From: DATGPD01 sp041398565
GTDB lineage: Bacteria; Planctomycetota; UBA1135; UBA2386
Length of the DNA stretch: 64,000 bases
Reading direction: 5' to 3'
Assembly (NCBI GenBank): GCA_041398565.1
Contig: JAWKUN010000005.1
Location: 744,001 to 808,000 of the forward strand
Positions 45,100 through 53,816 of this stretch are shown piece after piece (within the stretch, counting starts at the first letter, position 1; every line of letters begins with the position of its first letter). The position numbers and the translations under genes were made by a program. The notes under the pieces were generated by a model. The model was not told where the DNA came from. It did no database searches and worked only from the letters and a program-made list of their open reading frames with translations.

Positions 45100-46314
45100 A
45101 TGAACGACTCCCGCACCCGTTGCCACCCGCTGTTCGCCCTGCCCCTCCTCGCCGCCCTGACCACGGCGACCAGCCTCGCGGCCGAAGACGATCGCCTCAA
45201 CCGTCACCCGGTCCAGCAGGTCTGGGTGCACGACGTCGCCCCCGCGACTGTCATCTCCTACACCAATGCCGGCTACCGGATCACCGACCTGGAGATCGCG
45301 AGCGTCTCGCCGTTCCACGTCACGGCAGCTCTCGTCAAGAACACGGGCGCCTACGCCAAGCGCTGGTACTGGTACTACAACATGACCGGCGCCGACGTGA
45401 CGACCAAGATCAACACGCTGGGCGTCCGCATCTACGACCTCGAGCCCTACGTGGTGAACGGCAGCCTGCGCTTCGCGGCGCTGTTCGAGGACAACCGCGG
45501 CAGCAACGCCAAGTCCTGGTGGTGGTACTACGGGGTCCAGTTCAGCGACCTGCAGACCGCCTACCAGAACAACGGCGCGCGCATCATCGACCTCAACCGG
45601 TACACCATCGGGTCGACGACGGCCTACGCGGCGGTGATGATCCGCAACAGCGGCAGCGACGCGCTGAGCTGGAGCTGGGCGCTGAACTACAGTGGCAGCA
45701 ACGTCATCGCCCGCCTGCAGTCGCTCGGGCACCAGCTCTACGACATCGAGAAGGTCGGCGACGACCGCTACAACATGATCTCGGTCAACAACGGCCAGTC
45801 GCTGTCGACTTGGTTCAACGTCACGCCGAGCTACGCCGAGACCCTGCGCCGCAACGGCAACTACCGCATGATCGACGTCGAGCCCTACTCGGACGGGCGG
45901 CTGACCATCGTCATGATGCGCAACAGCGGCTTCTTCACCGCGCAGGGCTCGAGCTGCGCGCCCGGCTTCAGCCACTCGGCCACGGGCAACCCGGCGCCGG
46001 GGCAGAACGTGCAGTACCGCCTCAACGCGCCGTCGAGCTTCGCCGGTGTCGCCACCCTGCTGTTCGGCGCCCAGGCCACGTCGATCGACCTGTCGCCGAT
46101 CGGGGCCAGCGGCTGCCGCCTCTACCTGCAGCCGCAGATCGTGCTCGGTGTGGCCGGCTTCGGCACCACCAACGTGCAGATGCAGCTCCCCACCACCAAC
46201 TCGCTGATCGGCCAGGGCCTGTTCACCCAGTTCGCGGTGCCGCAGCCGGGTCTGAACAACCTCGGCCTCGGCACCACCAACCGCCTGGAGACGACGGTCG
46301 GCCCGGTACAGTGA
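45100..46314 (+). CDS. Secreted tandem-repeat protein with planctomycete-type C-terminal domain
   Basis: 404 residues with signal peptide (FALPLLAALTTATSLAA). Residues 35-285 contain five repeats of about 47 residues with the pattern GYRIxDLExY ... FAAxxxxNxGxxAKSWWWYY. They recall the structural tandem-repeat domain of polyglycine hydrolases and related bacterial proteins (BTRD1-like), though the match is by eye. Residues 290-404 form the shared C-terminal domain (IDLSPIGASGCRLYL, PGLNNLGLGTTNRL). The stop codon lies inside a 13-bp degenerate tandem repeat. Confidence 0.8.
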   Translation: MNDSRTRCHPLFALPLLAALTTATSLAAEDDRLNRHPVQQVWVHDVAPATVISYTNAGYRITDLEIASVSPFHVTAALVKNTGAYAKRWYWYYNMTGADVTTKINTLGVRIYDLEPYVVNGSLRFAALFEDNRGSNAKSWWWYYGVQFSDLQTAYQNNGARIIDLNRYTIGSTTAYAAVMIRNSGSDALSWSWALNYSGSNVIARLQSLGHQLYDIEKVGDDRYNMISVNNGQSLSTWFNVTPSYAETLRRNGNYRMIDVEPYSDGRLTIVMMRNSGFFTAQGSSCAPGFSHSATGNPAPGQNVQYRLNAPSSFAGVATLLFGAQATSIDLSPIGASGCRLYLQPQIVLGVAGFGTTNVQMQLPTTNSLIGQGLFTQFAVPQPGLNNLGLGTTNRLETTVGPVQ

Positions 46315-46373
46315 CACGGTGCAGTGACACAGTGCAGTGATCCAGCAGAGTGACGCCGCGCGGTGACGACGCC
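46309..46373 (+). repeat. Five degenerate 13-bp tandem repeats
   Basis: CAGTGACACGGTG, CAGTGACACAGTG, CAGTGATCCAGCA, GAGTGACGCCGCG and CGGTGACGACGCC follow without gaps, with GTGA at the same place in each. The first unit contains the stop codon of the preceding gene. Confidence 0.65.
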
Positions 46374-46438
46374 GCGCGGCAAGCTGCAGCGGGTCAGGCT
46401 GCCAACGCCCCCGAGTGCAGATGCACCCGCCGCCCGGC

Positions 46439-46476
46439 GCGGCCGCGAGAGACGAGCTCGCGGCCGCGCTCGTTTT
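46439..46476 (+). terminator. Strong intrinsic terminator
   Basis: An 11-bp perfect stem (GCGGCCGCGAG/CTCGCGGCCGC) with a 7-nt loop is followed by GCTCGTTTTCG. It is the clearest rho-independent terminator in the window, about 125 nt after the upstream stop. Confidence 0.75.
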
Positions 46477-46555
46477 CGTTCCGGGTACCCGCGACGCGCG
46501 CGAGGAAGACGGCACGCTCGCCACTGCCCGCTGTCGTGCCCTGGCGAGCCGCCGA

Positions 46556-46561
46556 TAGACT
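46556..46561 (+). promoter_or_regulatory. TANNNT -10 element for mutY
   Basis: TAGACT, 9 nt before ATG 46571. Confidence 0.4.
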
Positions 46562-46570
46562 GCGCGACCC

Positions 46571-47692
46571 ATGGCAGCGCGACGACGTCCGCAACGGCCG
46601 CAAGCGGAAGGTGCGCAAGAATCGAGGCGCGCGCGCCCCGGCTTCGCCGAGCGCTTGCTCGCCTGGTACGACGCGCACCGGCGCCGGCTGCCGTGGCGCG
46701 AGGCTCCCGGTCCGTGGCCGACCTGGGTCTCCGAGGTCATGTTGCAGCAGACGCGAGTCGAGGTGGTGCGCGAGGCGTTCGCGCGCTTCCTCGACCGCTA
46801 CCCCGGGCCGGCGGCCTTCGCCGCCGCGAGCGACGACGAAGTCCTGCAGGCCTGGCGCGGCCTCGGCTACTACCGCCGAGCGCGCCTGCTCCGAGAAGGC
46901 GCACGCGCGGTGGTCGAGGTGCACGGCGGCAAAGTGCCGGAGCAGCACGAGGCGATCGCGGCGCTACCGGGGGTCGGCCCCTACACCGCGGGCGCGATCG
47001 CTTCGATCGCGTTCGGCCAGCCGGTCCCGGCGGTCGACGGCAACGTCGAGCGGGTCCTCTCCCGGCACCGCGGCATCAGCGCGAACGTCAAGACAGGGGT
47101 CGGCGCACGCGCCGTGCGCGCCGCCGCCACGCAACTGCTCGCCCGAGCGCGTCCGGGCGACTTCAACCAGGCGCTCATGGACCTCGGCGCCGGCGTGTGC
47201 ACGCCGCGCGCGCCGCGCTGTGACGCCTGTCCGGTCGGCGCCGACTGTGTCGCGCGGCACGACGGGCGGCAACACGAACTTCCTCTGCTGCCGACCCGGC
47301 GCGCCGCGGTCGACGTGCACACCCGCGTCGCGATGGTCCGCGACGCCGACGGCCGCGTCCTCGGACGTCGGGTACCGGCCGGAGAGATCAACGGCGGCCA
47401 GGTCGACCTTCCTGGACCGGGCCCGCTGGTTGCGGTGATCGACGGCGAGGAACTGCAGACCTGGCTGGACGACCACCTCGGCCCGCGCGCGGTTCGGGTC
47501 GCCCTGGAAGCCGCCGGCGACGTGCGGCATGGCATCACGCACCACCGCATCCGCGTGTCGGTGCACCACGCGACTCTCCTGCGGGCCCCGGCCTCGAGCG
47601 ACGCAGTGTGGGGCGAGCCGGTGCACGACGACCGCGTCACGTGGACGACGCTGGCTCGCAAGGCGATGCAGCGCGTCCTCTCGCCTGGCTAG
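46571..47692 (+). CDS. mutY: A/G-specific adenine glycosylase
   Basis: 373 residues. MutY removes adenine mispaired with 8-oxoguanine. Catalytic Glu in VSEVMLQQTRV, helix-hairpin-helix LPGVGPYTAGAIASIAF, catalytic Asp in VPAVDGNVERVL, and the 4Fe-4S motif CTPRAPRCDACPVGADC (C-x6-C-x2-C-x5-C). The C-terminal third is a reduced NUDIX-like domain for 8-oxoG recognition, of lower conservation than usual. The first 25 residues are a basic extension. It converges on the Gly-rich secreted protein gene with a 123-nt gap. Confidence 0.93.
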   Translation: MAARRRPQRPQAEGAQESRRARPGFAERLLAWYDAHRRRLPWREAPGPWPTWVSEVMLQQTRVEVVREAFARFLDRYPGPAAFAAASDDEVLQAWRGLGYYRRARLLREGARAVVEVHGGKVPEQHEAIAALPGVGPYTAGAIASIAFGQPVPAVDGNVERVLSRHRGISANVKTGVGARAVRAAATQLLARARPGDFNQALMDLGAGVCTPRAPRCDACPVGADCVARHDGRQHELPLLPTRRAAVDVHTRVAMVRDADGRVLGRRVPAGEINGGQVDLPGPGPLVAVIDGEELQTWLDDHLGPRAVRVALEAAGDVRHGITHHRIRVSVHHATLLRAPASSDAVWGEPVHDDRVTWTTLARKAMQRVLSPG

Positions 47693-47815
47693 AGATGGTG
47701 CAGGCGACCCGGGCCCCGATCGAGGGCTCGGCGCGGGGTGCCCCGGACGCCATCCCCACGTTGCGTCCTCGGCCACGACCGGCTCCGCCGCGGGTGGATC
47801 CAGTGACGCTGACGC

Positions 47816-49270
47816 CTAACGGAACAGCGGCAGCAGGGACGGCGACGGACGCACGTCGCCTTCGTTGGCACCGACGTTGGTCGGCACGCCGTGGTCGTCG
47901 ACGCCGACCCCGGCCGCGTTCAGGTAGCCGCGCCACGCCAGGAAGCGCTGCTTGGCAGCACCGGTCAGGCGCACGCCGTTGCGCACCACGTGCACGTTGT
48001 CGTCGAAGATGGTGTTGGTGCCGTCCGCGTTCAGGCCGTCCACCAGGGTCGAGATCTGGATGACGCCGAGGCCACCGAAACCGCCGGCTCCGTACTGGTC
48101 GAAGGCGCCCGCCGGCGGCGGCGGGTACTTGCCGGCGATCTCGAAGGCGGCGAATGCGCCCTGCGTGCCGACGCCGCCGTCGGCCGACATGGCGAAGTCG
48201 TAGTCGTTGTTGGCGTAGGTCTCGCCGTGCGCGTGCAGCTCGACGTAGGTGTAGGAGAGCAGCGAGATCATGCCGCCGGACCCGCCGCCGCCGCCGCCGC
48301 CCTCGTTGTTCGAGCCGGCCTGCTCACCGCCGCCGCCGTCGCCACCGTTGCAGCGGATGTGACCGGTCGGGCCGACGACGATGCGGCCCCCGGCCAGGAT
48401 CACCAGCGCACCGCCGCCGCCACCGCCACCACCACCGCGCGCATCCGCGATCCAGTTGACGTTGCCGCTGCACTGCGGCGACTGGTCGCCGCCACCACCG
48501 CCGCCTGCGCCACCGCTCAGACCCGCCAGCTCGCCGACCACGACACGTCGCCCGGCCAGGTCGTAGCCCAGGCCGAAGAAGTCGTTGTCGATGACGCCGT
48601 CGCCGAGGATCGAGCCGCCGGCCAAGCCGCCGGGCAGGTTGCGGCCGGTGCCGCCGAGCCCACCGCGCCCTGCCTGCTGCACGAGCGAGTTGCCGACGTT
48701 GAGGAGCTTGTAGTAGGGGTCGCCCGCCGTGGCGAAGCTGCCACCACCGCCGCCGGAGCCGCGCCCGTTGCTGGCCACGGTGCACGAGATGAAGCCGCCG
48801 CCACCGCCGGCCGCAACGGCCTGCCGAGGCCCGTAGCCAGGCTCGCCGTTGAGGCTGGTGCCGGTGGAGTTGGGGCTTCCCCGCCCGCCGTTGCCGCCAC
48901 CGCACACTCCGATTCCACCCGCCGCCGGGAAGTTGGCCGAGCGCAGCGTGTCGACGCGCATGCCGCGCCCGCCGTCGAGCTCCAGGTCGCCGTCGACCAC
49001 GAAATCGCCCAGCACGACGAAGATCATCGGATTCGTGCCTTCGCCGCGCACGGTGACACCCTGCGGGATGTGCACGCTGCGGAAGTAGAAGATGCCGCCC
49101 GCCACGTTCACCGGCGGGCAGTTGCGGCTGCGCACCTGGGCGAAGTCGGTGTTCAGGACGACCTCCGCCGTGTTGGGCTGGAAGTCGCACAGGAATCCCT
49201 GTGCGTCCGTGGTGGCGGCGAAGAACGGGGCAGCGCAGGCGGCTGCGCAGAGGCGGAGGATCGGCTTCAT
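47816..49270 (-). CDS. Secreted glycine-rich protein (484 aa)
   Basis: Signal peptide MKPILRLCAAACAAPFFAATTDA. After an opening beta domain (TVRGEGTNPMIFVVLGDFVVDGDLELDGG) the protein has runs of glycine (up to nine in a row) between hydrophobic strands, for example GGALVILAGGRIVVGPTGHIRCNGGDGGGG. This layout resembles PE-PGRS-like or beta-helical surface proteins with Gly turns. The end returns to normal composition (FLAWRGYLNAAGVGVDDHGVP). No enzyme motif. ATG 49270 fits the signal peptide. Confidence 0.78.
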   Translation of the reverse strand: MKPILRLCAAACAAPFFAATTDAQGFLCDFQPNTAEVVLNTDFAQVRSRNCPPVNVAGGIFYFRSVHIPQGVTVRGEGTNPMIFVVLGDFVVDGDLELDGGRGMRVDTLRSANFPAAGGIGVCGGGNGGRGSPNSTGTSLNGEPGYGPRQAVAAGGGGGFISCTVASNGRGSGGGGGSFATAGDPYYKLLNVGNSLVQQAGRGGLGGTGRNLPGGLAGGSILGDGVIDNDFFGLGYDLAGRRVVVGELAGLSGGAGGGGGGDQSPQCSGNVNWIADARGGGGGGGGGALVILAGGRIVVGPTGHIRCNGGDGGGGEQAGSNNEGGGGGGGSGGMISLLSYTYVELHAHGETYANNDYDFAMSADGGVGTQGAFAAFEIAGKYPPPPAGAFDQYGAGGFGGLGVIQISTLVDGLNADGTNTIFDDNVHVVRNGVRLTGAAKQRFLAWRGYLNAAGVGVDDHGVPTNVGANEGDVRPSPSLLPLFR

Positions 49271-49418
49271 GGGATCACGAGAGGGCGAAGTTCGCCGGAC
49301 CCGCCGGGGGGTCGGCGCGCCAGCACGGTAGCCGGCGACGCGGGACGGGTAACTTCCCACGGAACGCCGCCGCGCGGGGCGACGTGTCGAGACTGCAAGC
49401 CGCGAGTCCTCGCGCGAC

Positions 49419-49492
49419 CACGAGTTCGACGATGGCCTTGCGTTGCCACAGCACCGAACTCGCCGCTTCCAGCGGCACTGGAGCTCCGGCAA
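49419..49492 (-). repeat. Intergenic repeat copy B
   Basis: The second copy of the 11399-11474 element, with CTTCCAG-N5-CTGGAG at 49466-49483. It lies in the 291-nt divergent gap between the Gly-rich protein and the HtrA-like protease; apart from this element nothing coding is seen in that gap. Confidence 0.55.
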
Positions 49493-49561
49493 GCCACGCC
49501 TCGAGCCGGTGCACGGGCGCCAGGCCTGGCCAAGCGGGCCGTGCTCCGCCACACTCCCCAC

Positions 49562-51265
49562 GTGGTCCACGCCTCTGCCGTCGATCCCGCCGCCGCGGCC
49601 ACTGACTCGCGGCGTACACGGGCCCGCGCGCTCGCCTCGGTCTTGTCGCTCGCTGCTGCCGGCGTCGCGGCGCAGGCAGGCGCCTCCGCCGGCGAGGACG
49701 CAGCCCGCCAGGCGGAGCAGCAGCGCATCGCCGTCATGGCCAAGGTCGCGCCCGCCGTGTGCAGCGTCATGCAGAAGGGCCAGCCCGGCGGCGGCTCGGG
49801 AGTCATCTTCGACCCGAACGGCTTCGTGCTCACCAACATGCACGTCGTCGGCAAGACCGAGGTGAAGGAGATGGTGATCGGCCTTCCCGACGGCGAGCTA
49901 TACACGGCGGCCGTGCTGGGCGTCGATCCGGGCAGCGACCTCGCAGTGCTGCTCCTGCGCCGCAAGAGCGAGGGACAGACCTTTCCGTTCGCCACCCTGG
50001 GCGACAGCGACGCACTCTTGGTCGGCGAGGCGGTGTTCGCCATGGGCAACCCGTTCCTTCTCGCCACCGACTTCCAGCCGACCACCACCTTCGGCATCGT
50101 GTCGGGTACGCACCGCTACCAGCCGGGCGGCGGCAACCGCATGCTCGTCTACCCCGACTGCGTCCAGGTCGACGCGCCGGTCAACCCGGGTAACTCGGGT
50201 GGGCCGTTGTTCAATCTGCGCGGCGAGATCGTCGGCATCAACGGCCGCATCTCGCTCGGCGATCGCGGACGCGTCAACGTCGGGGTGGGGTTCGCGATCG
50301 CCAGCAACCAGATCAAGAACTTCCTGCCCGACCTCATGGCGGGCAAGCACGCCGAACACGGGACCCTCGACATGAACGCGTGGTTCATGGAGGCGCCGGG
50401 CGAGCGCGGCCGCTACGGCGTGTTCGTGCAGTCCATCTTCGAGGACAGTGTCGTCGCCGAGCACGGCGTGCAGCTCGGCGACGAGATCACCACCTTCAAC
50501 GGCTCGAAGGTACGCAGCGCCAACCAGCTGGCGACCATGGTGGGCGTGTTGCCCGCAGGCGCCGAAGTGACGCTCGGCTTCCGCTCCAAACTGGGCCGCG
50601 GCTACGGCGACGAGCGCGTGGCGCGCGTGCGCCTGTCGCGTCTCGATACCGGATCGAGCCGCGATCCGGATCGGCTGGCCGACGACACGCAGCGCCGGCG
50701 GGCAGCGGCGGCTCTGGTGGCGCGCTTCGCCCCGGACGAGGGCGCCGCCAGCGGCGCCACGCTGACCCTCGAGCTCGGGAACGGCACGCGCGTCGTCGAA
50801 CGCCGTGACGCGCAGGCGGCGCTGACCCTGACGGGCGAACGCCGCGTGCTCGAAGCCGGCGGCGTCGAGCCCAAGGGATTCGCCGTCGTCGACGGCGCGG
50901 TCTCCGACCTGTCGCTGGAGGCCGCCACCGCGCTGGCGCGCGAGCTCGCGGCGAATCCGTGGTTGCACCGTGGCGAGGCGCGCCAGCACCAACTCGAAGG
51001 GGCGATGCTGGACGGCGGCCGCATGTGCGGCGATCGGCCCGCCTACGGTTTGCGCCTGCCCGGAGACGGCGTCCTCCGCGCCTGGTTCTTCGCCGACGGC
51101 GAGGTCGCCGGCTACGGCTTCCGCGATCCGGAGCGCAAGAAGTACGTGGAGGTGTTCGTGTGCGCACCCGGCAAGGTGCGTGTCTACCTCGACGACGTGG
51201 CCGCCGCCGAGGGAGCCGTCGAGATCGGCGGCGTGCCGCCGGCCGACGCGCGCTTCGCCCGGTGA
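49562..51265 (+). CDS. HtrA-like secreted serine protease with PDZ domain (intact triad)
   Basis: About 567 residues from GTG 49562; no ATG is available before the signal sequence (ARALASVLSLAAAGVAAQA). The trypsin-like domain has His94 (LTNMHVVGK), Asp126 (PGSDLAVLLL) and Ser212 (NPGNSGGPL), all in place, so it should be active. A PDZ domain follows (GVFVQSIFEDSVVAEHGVQLGDEITTFNG shortened here), then an extra 200-residue C-terminal region unlike known DegP proteins. HtrA proteases remove misfolded envelope proteins. It heads a group of three HtrA-like genes on this strand. Confidence 0.88.
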   Translation: MVHASAVDPAAAATDSRRTRARALASVLSLAAAGVAAQAGASAGEDAARQAEQQRIAVMAKVAPAVCSVMQKGQPGGGSGVIFDPNGFVLTNMHVVGKTEVKEMVIGLPDGELYTAAVLGVDPGSDLAVLLLRRKSEGQTFPFATLGDSDALLVGEAVFAMGNPFLLATDFQPTTTFGIVSGTHRYQPGGGNRMLVYPDCVQVDAPVNPGNSGGPLFNLRGEIVGINGRISLGDRGRVNVGVGFAIASNQIKNFLPDLMAGKHAEHGTLDMNAWFMEAPGERGRYGVFVQSIFEDSVVAEHGVQLGDEITTFNGSKVRSANQLATMVGVLPAGAEVTLGFRSKLGRGYGDERVARVRLSRLDTGSSRDPDRLADDTQRRRAAAALVARFAPDEGAASGATLTLELGNGTRVVERRDAQAALTLTGERRVLEAGGVEPKGFAVVDGAVSDLSLEAATALARELAANPWLHRGEARQHQLEGAMLDGGRMCGDRPAYGLRLPGDGVLRAWFFADGEVAGYGFRDPERKKYVEVFVCAPGKVRVYLDDVAAAEGAVEIGGVPPADARFAR

Positions 51266-51274
51266 GGCGGCGGC

Positions 51275-51460
51275 CTACGCGCGCACGTCGACCACGGTGC
51301 CCGTTCCCGGGGCCGCCGGTGGCACCGGCGCGGTCTGGATCAGCTTGAGGGCGGCCTGGCCCTCGACCTTCTGCGCGTCCATCGCCTTCTTCAAGACGGC
51401 GAGACCTTCCGCGGACTGGACTTGCGCTGCACAAGCGCTGCATGTGCTCCCGACGTTCAT
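51275..51460 (-). CDS. YjfB-family small protein
   Basis: 61 residues from ATG 51460. The sequence AVLKKAMDAQKVEGQAALKLIQ followed by a Pro-rich stretch and the ending GTVVDVRA matches the YjfB (putative motility protein) family pattern of a helical hairpin plus a short C-terminal strand. B. subtilis YjfB belongs to a motility-linked regulon; the role here is unknown. Codon use is normal for the window. It sits tail-to-tail with the intact HtrA gene (9-nt gap). Confidence 0.7.
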   Translation of the reverse strand: MNVGSTCSACAAQVQSAEGLAVLKKAMDAQKVEGQAALKLIQTAPVPPAAPGTGTVVDVRA

Positions 51461-51590
51461 GACCAGGCGTTTCGGGCGGCAATGCCAGCTCGCATGAGCA
51501 CGGGTTGGATCCGGCGCTGGCATGGCACGACGAGCTGTCGGCGCTGCGTCGGTCGGGCCGACTGGCGACGCGCGCGTGGGCCTGTCGCGC

Positions 51591-51596
51591 TACAGT
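51591..51596 (+). promoter_or_regulatory. TANNNT -10 element for the first inactive HtrA paralogue
   Basis: TACAGT, 7 nt before GTG 51604. It overlaps the alternative GTG at 51595 and so favours 51604. Confidence 0.45.
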
Positions 51597-51603
51597 GCTC
51601 CGC

Positions 51604-52635
51604 GTGCTCCGCCCTTCCCTCTTCGGCGCCCTGCTGGCGCTGGCACCGGCCGCGCAGCAACCCGCCGCCGACGCCTACGCCTTTGCCGAGCGCCCGCCGC
51701 GCACGCAGCTCGAACGCGCCATCCACGACGTCTTGCCGTGTGTCGTGAAGGTGCACGGCGCGTCCGGGCTGGCGACCGTTCAGCCGTATGGCAGCGGCCT
51801 GCTGGTCAGTGCCGCAGGGCACGTGCTGGCGCTGGATCAGGTCATGATCCAGGAAGGACAGACCAGCGTCGTCCTCCACGACGGCAGCGTGTGGCCAGCC
51901 GAGCTTCTGCCAGCGGAGAACAAGCTCGGAGTGCGCATGCTCAAGATCGACTGCAAGCGCGAGCTGCCGTTCGTGCGCGTGCCGAAGGACGGGGACTTCG
52001 CGCCCGGCGACTTCGTGTTCTCGGTGGGCAACTGCTTCCGTCTGGCCGAGTTCAGCGAGAAGGCGTCGGTGACGTTCGGGGTGCTCGTCGCCAACGCCAG
52101 GACCGGGCTTCGCTACCGCCTGCAAGACGTCGACTACGACGGCGCGCTGTGGATCACCGACGCGATGAACAACCCGGGCCACGGCGGTGGCGGGCTGTTC
52201 GCGATCGACGGCCGCTGGGTCGGACTCAACGCTCGTTTGGCGACGTCGCGCGAGACCAATACCGACATCTCCGCGGCGATCCCGGCGGGCGACCTGTTGC
52301 CCTACATCGAGCGCTGGACGGAGGGCAAGGTGACCACCCCCGCAGCGGCGTTGCCGACGGCGCGGCCCTACCACGGCGTCAAGCTCTTCGACCACGGTAG
52401 CGGGCAGACTTCGCCGCCCGCCTACGTAGAGCGGGTCGTGCCCGGATCGCCGGCGGCCAAGGCCGGCCTGAAGACCGATGACCTGATCGTGCGGATCGAC
52501 GAGTTCGCGGTGCGAACTTGCCGTCAGTTCGACGACGTGATCGCCAAGCTGCGGCCAGGACAGACGGTGACGGTGACCTACAAGCGCGGCAACGCGGTCG
52601 CGAAGGGCGACATGACCCTGGAGCAAGCCAAATGA
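51604..52635 (+). CDS. HtrA-like protein without catalytic triad (first of a pair)
   Basis: 343 residues with signal peptide (LFGALLALAPAAQQPAA). The trypsin-like fold is recognisable (SGLLVSAAGHVLALDQVM, GDFVFSVGNCF, and a C-terminal PDZ domain PPAYVERVVPGSPAAKAGLKTDDLI in outline), but the His position reads LDQ, the Asp position reads LGVRMLKID and the Ser motif GNSGGP is GHGGGG. It should therefore be proteolytically dead and may bind or present substrates. Its stop overlaps the next start (ATGA), implying coupled, equimolar synthesis of the two paralogues. Confidence 0.85.
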   Translation: MLRPSLFGALLALAPAAQQPAADAYAFAERPPRTQLERAIHDVLPCVVKVHGASGLATVQPYGSGLLVSAAGHVLALDQVMIQEGQTSVVLHDGSVWPAELLPAENKLGVRMLKIDCKRELPFVRVPKDGDFAPGDFVFSVGNCFRLAEFSEKASVTFGVLVANARTGLRYRLQDVDYDGALWITDAMNNPGHGGGGLFAIDGRWVGLNARLATSRETNTDISAAIPAGDLLPYIERWTEGKVTTPAAALPTARPYHGVKLFDHGSGQTSPPAYVERVVPGSPAAKAGLKTDDLIVRIDEFAVRTCRQFDDVIAKLRPGQTVTVTYKRGNAVAKGDMTLEQAK

Positions 52636-53816
52636 TCCAGCCGAGGCAGCTCATCCTCGCCACCGTCGCGGTCGGCGCCATGCCCGCGCCGGGGCAAGAC
52701 CCGATCTTCGCGCTGCAGACCGACGTGCAGCGCGCCGTCGCCCGGGTGGCACCCAGCGTCGTGCGCGTCGAGACGTTCGGTGGCACGCGCCGAGCGCAGG
52801 AGACGGGACCGGCGATCGCCGACGGGGCTCAGGCACCGAAGAAGCGGCCGCAGAAGAAGGACCCCGACGAGTTCAAGGCGCCGGACGAGAAGAAGGAAGG
52901 CGACGAGAAGAAGGGCGGCGGCCTCAAGGACCTGATGACGCCGGGCTTCAAGCAGACTCAGGGGGCAACCACCGGCCTCGTGCTCAGCGCGGACGGCTGG
53001 ATCGCGGTGTCGCGCTTCGCGCTCGCCTACGACCCCACCACCATCCTGGTGACGCTGCCGGACGGGCGCGCTTTCAACGCGGTGCGCAAGGGCGAAGACA
53101 CCAGCCGCGGGTTGGCTCTGGTGAAGATCGAGGTCGACGACTTGCCGGTGCCCGAGCTGCTCGACCCGGCGAACGTGCAGGTCGGTCAGTGGGCGCTGGC
53201 GCTGGGGCGCACGTTCGGCCTCGCCCAGCCGAGCGTGCACGTCGGGATCGTGTCGGCCACGCGACGGATCTTCGGCCGGGCAGTGCAGATCGACGCCAAT
53301 TGCTCGCCGGCCAACTACGGCGGTCCGGTCATCGACCTCGACGGCCGGGTGATCGGCCTCGCTGCGCCGCTGTCACCGCAAGGGCGCGACGCCGGCGCCG
53401 ACTGGTACGACTCGGGCATCGGCTTCGCGACGACACTACGGGACATCGAGCCGCTGCTGTCACGCATGCGCGAGGGCGAGGTTCTGCACCGCGGCTGGCT
53501 CGGCGTGGCCACCGATCCCAAGTTCCTGGGCCCCGGAGCCAGGATCACCAGCGTGGCGCCGGGAAGCACCGCCGCCGGCATGGACATCAAGCCCAAGGAC
53601 ATCGTGCTCGAAGTCGAGGGCGTGAAGGTACGCCACCACTTCGACCTGCAGATGCTGGTGGCCCAGCATCTGGCCGGCGACGCCATCCACCTCAAGGTGC
53701 AGCGCGGCGACGACACGTTCGGTACGACCGCCTTCCTGTCGCAACTCCCCGAGGGCGAGCGCACCGCCGAGAAGAAGGGACGCGTCGACGATCCCTTGCC
53801 CTGGGAACAGAAGTAA
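52632..53816 (+). CDS. HtrA-like protein without catalytic triad (second of a pair)
   Basis: 394 residues with signal peptide (LILATVAVGAMPAPGQ). A charged Lys/Asp/Glu insert (KKRPQKKDPDEFK) follows the first strand. The protease fold again lacks the triad: the His site is AVSRFAL, the Asp site is SRGLALVKI and the Ser site is ANYGGPVI. One PDZ domain (ARITSVAPGSTAAGMDIKPKD) completes it. It overlaps the preceding gene by 4 nt. Its final AAG TAA is the beginning of gene-end repeat copy 4. Confidence 0.85.
   Translation: MIQPRQLILATVAVGAMPAPGQDPIFALQTDVQRAVARVAPSVVRVETFGGTRRAQETGPAIADGAQAPKKRPQKKDPDEFKAPDEKKEGDEKKGGGLKDLMTPGFKQTQGATTGLVLSADGWIAVSRFALAYDPTTILVTLPDGRAFNAVRKGEDTSRGLALVKIEVDDLPVPELLDPANVQVGQWALALGRTFGLAQPSVHVGIVSATRRIFGRAVQIDANCSPANYGGPVIDLDGRVIGLAAPLSPQGRDAGADWYDSGIGFATTLRDIEPLLSRMREGEVLHRGWLGVATDPKFLGPGARITSVAPGSTAAGMDIKPKDIVLEVEGVKVRHHFDLQMLVAQHLAGDAIHLKVQRGDDTFGTTAFLSQLPEGERTAEKKGRVDDPLPWEQK

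Noticed and set aside
43576..46740. Upstream extension of the kinase frame to 46740
   Set aside because: It runs antisense through the sigma factor and a secreted protein; the kinase family start and the divergent promoter gap place the true start at 43575.
48240..48840. Runs of GCC/CCG triplets as a simple-sequence expansion
   Set aside because: They are the glycine codons of the secreted Gly-rich protein on the minus strand and stay in frame.
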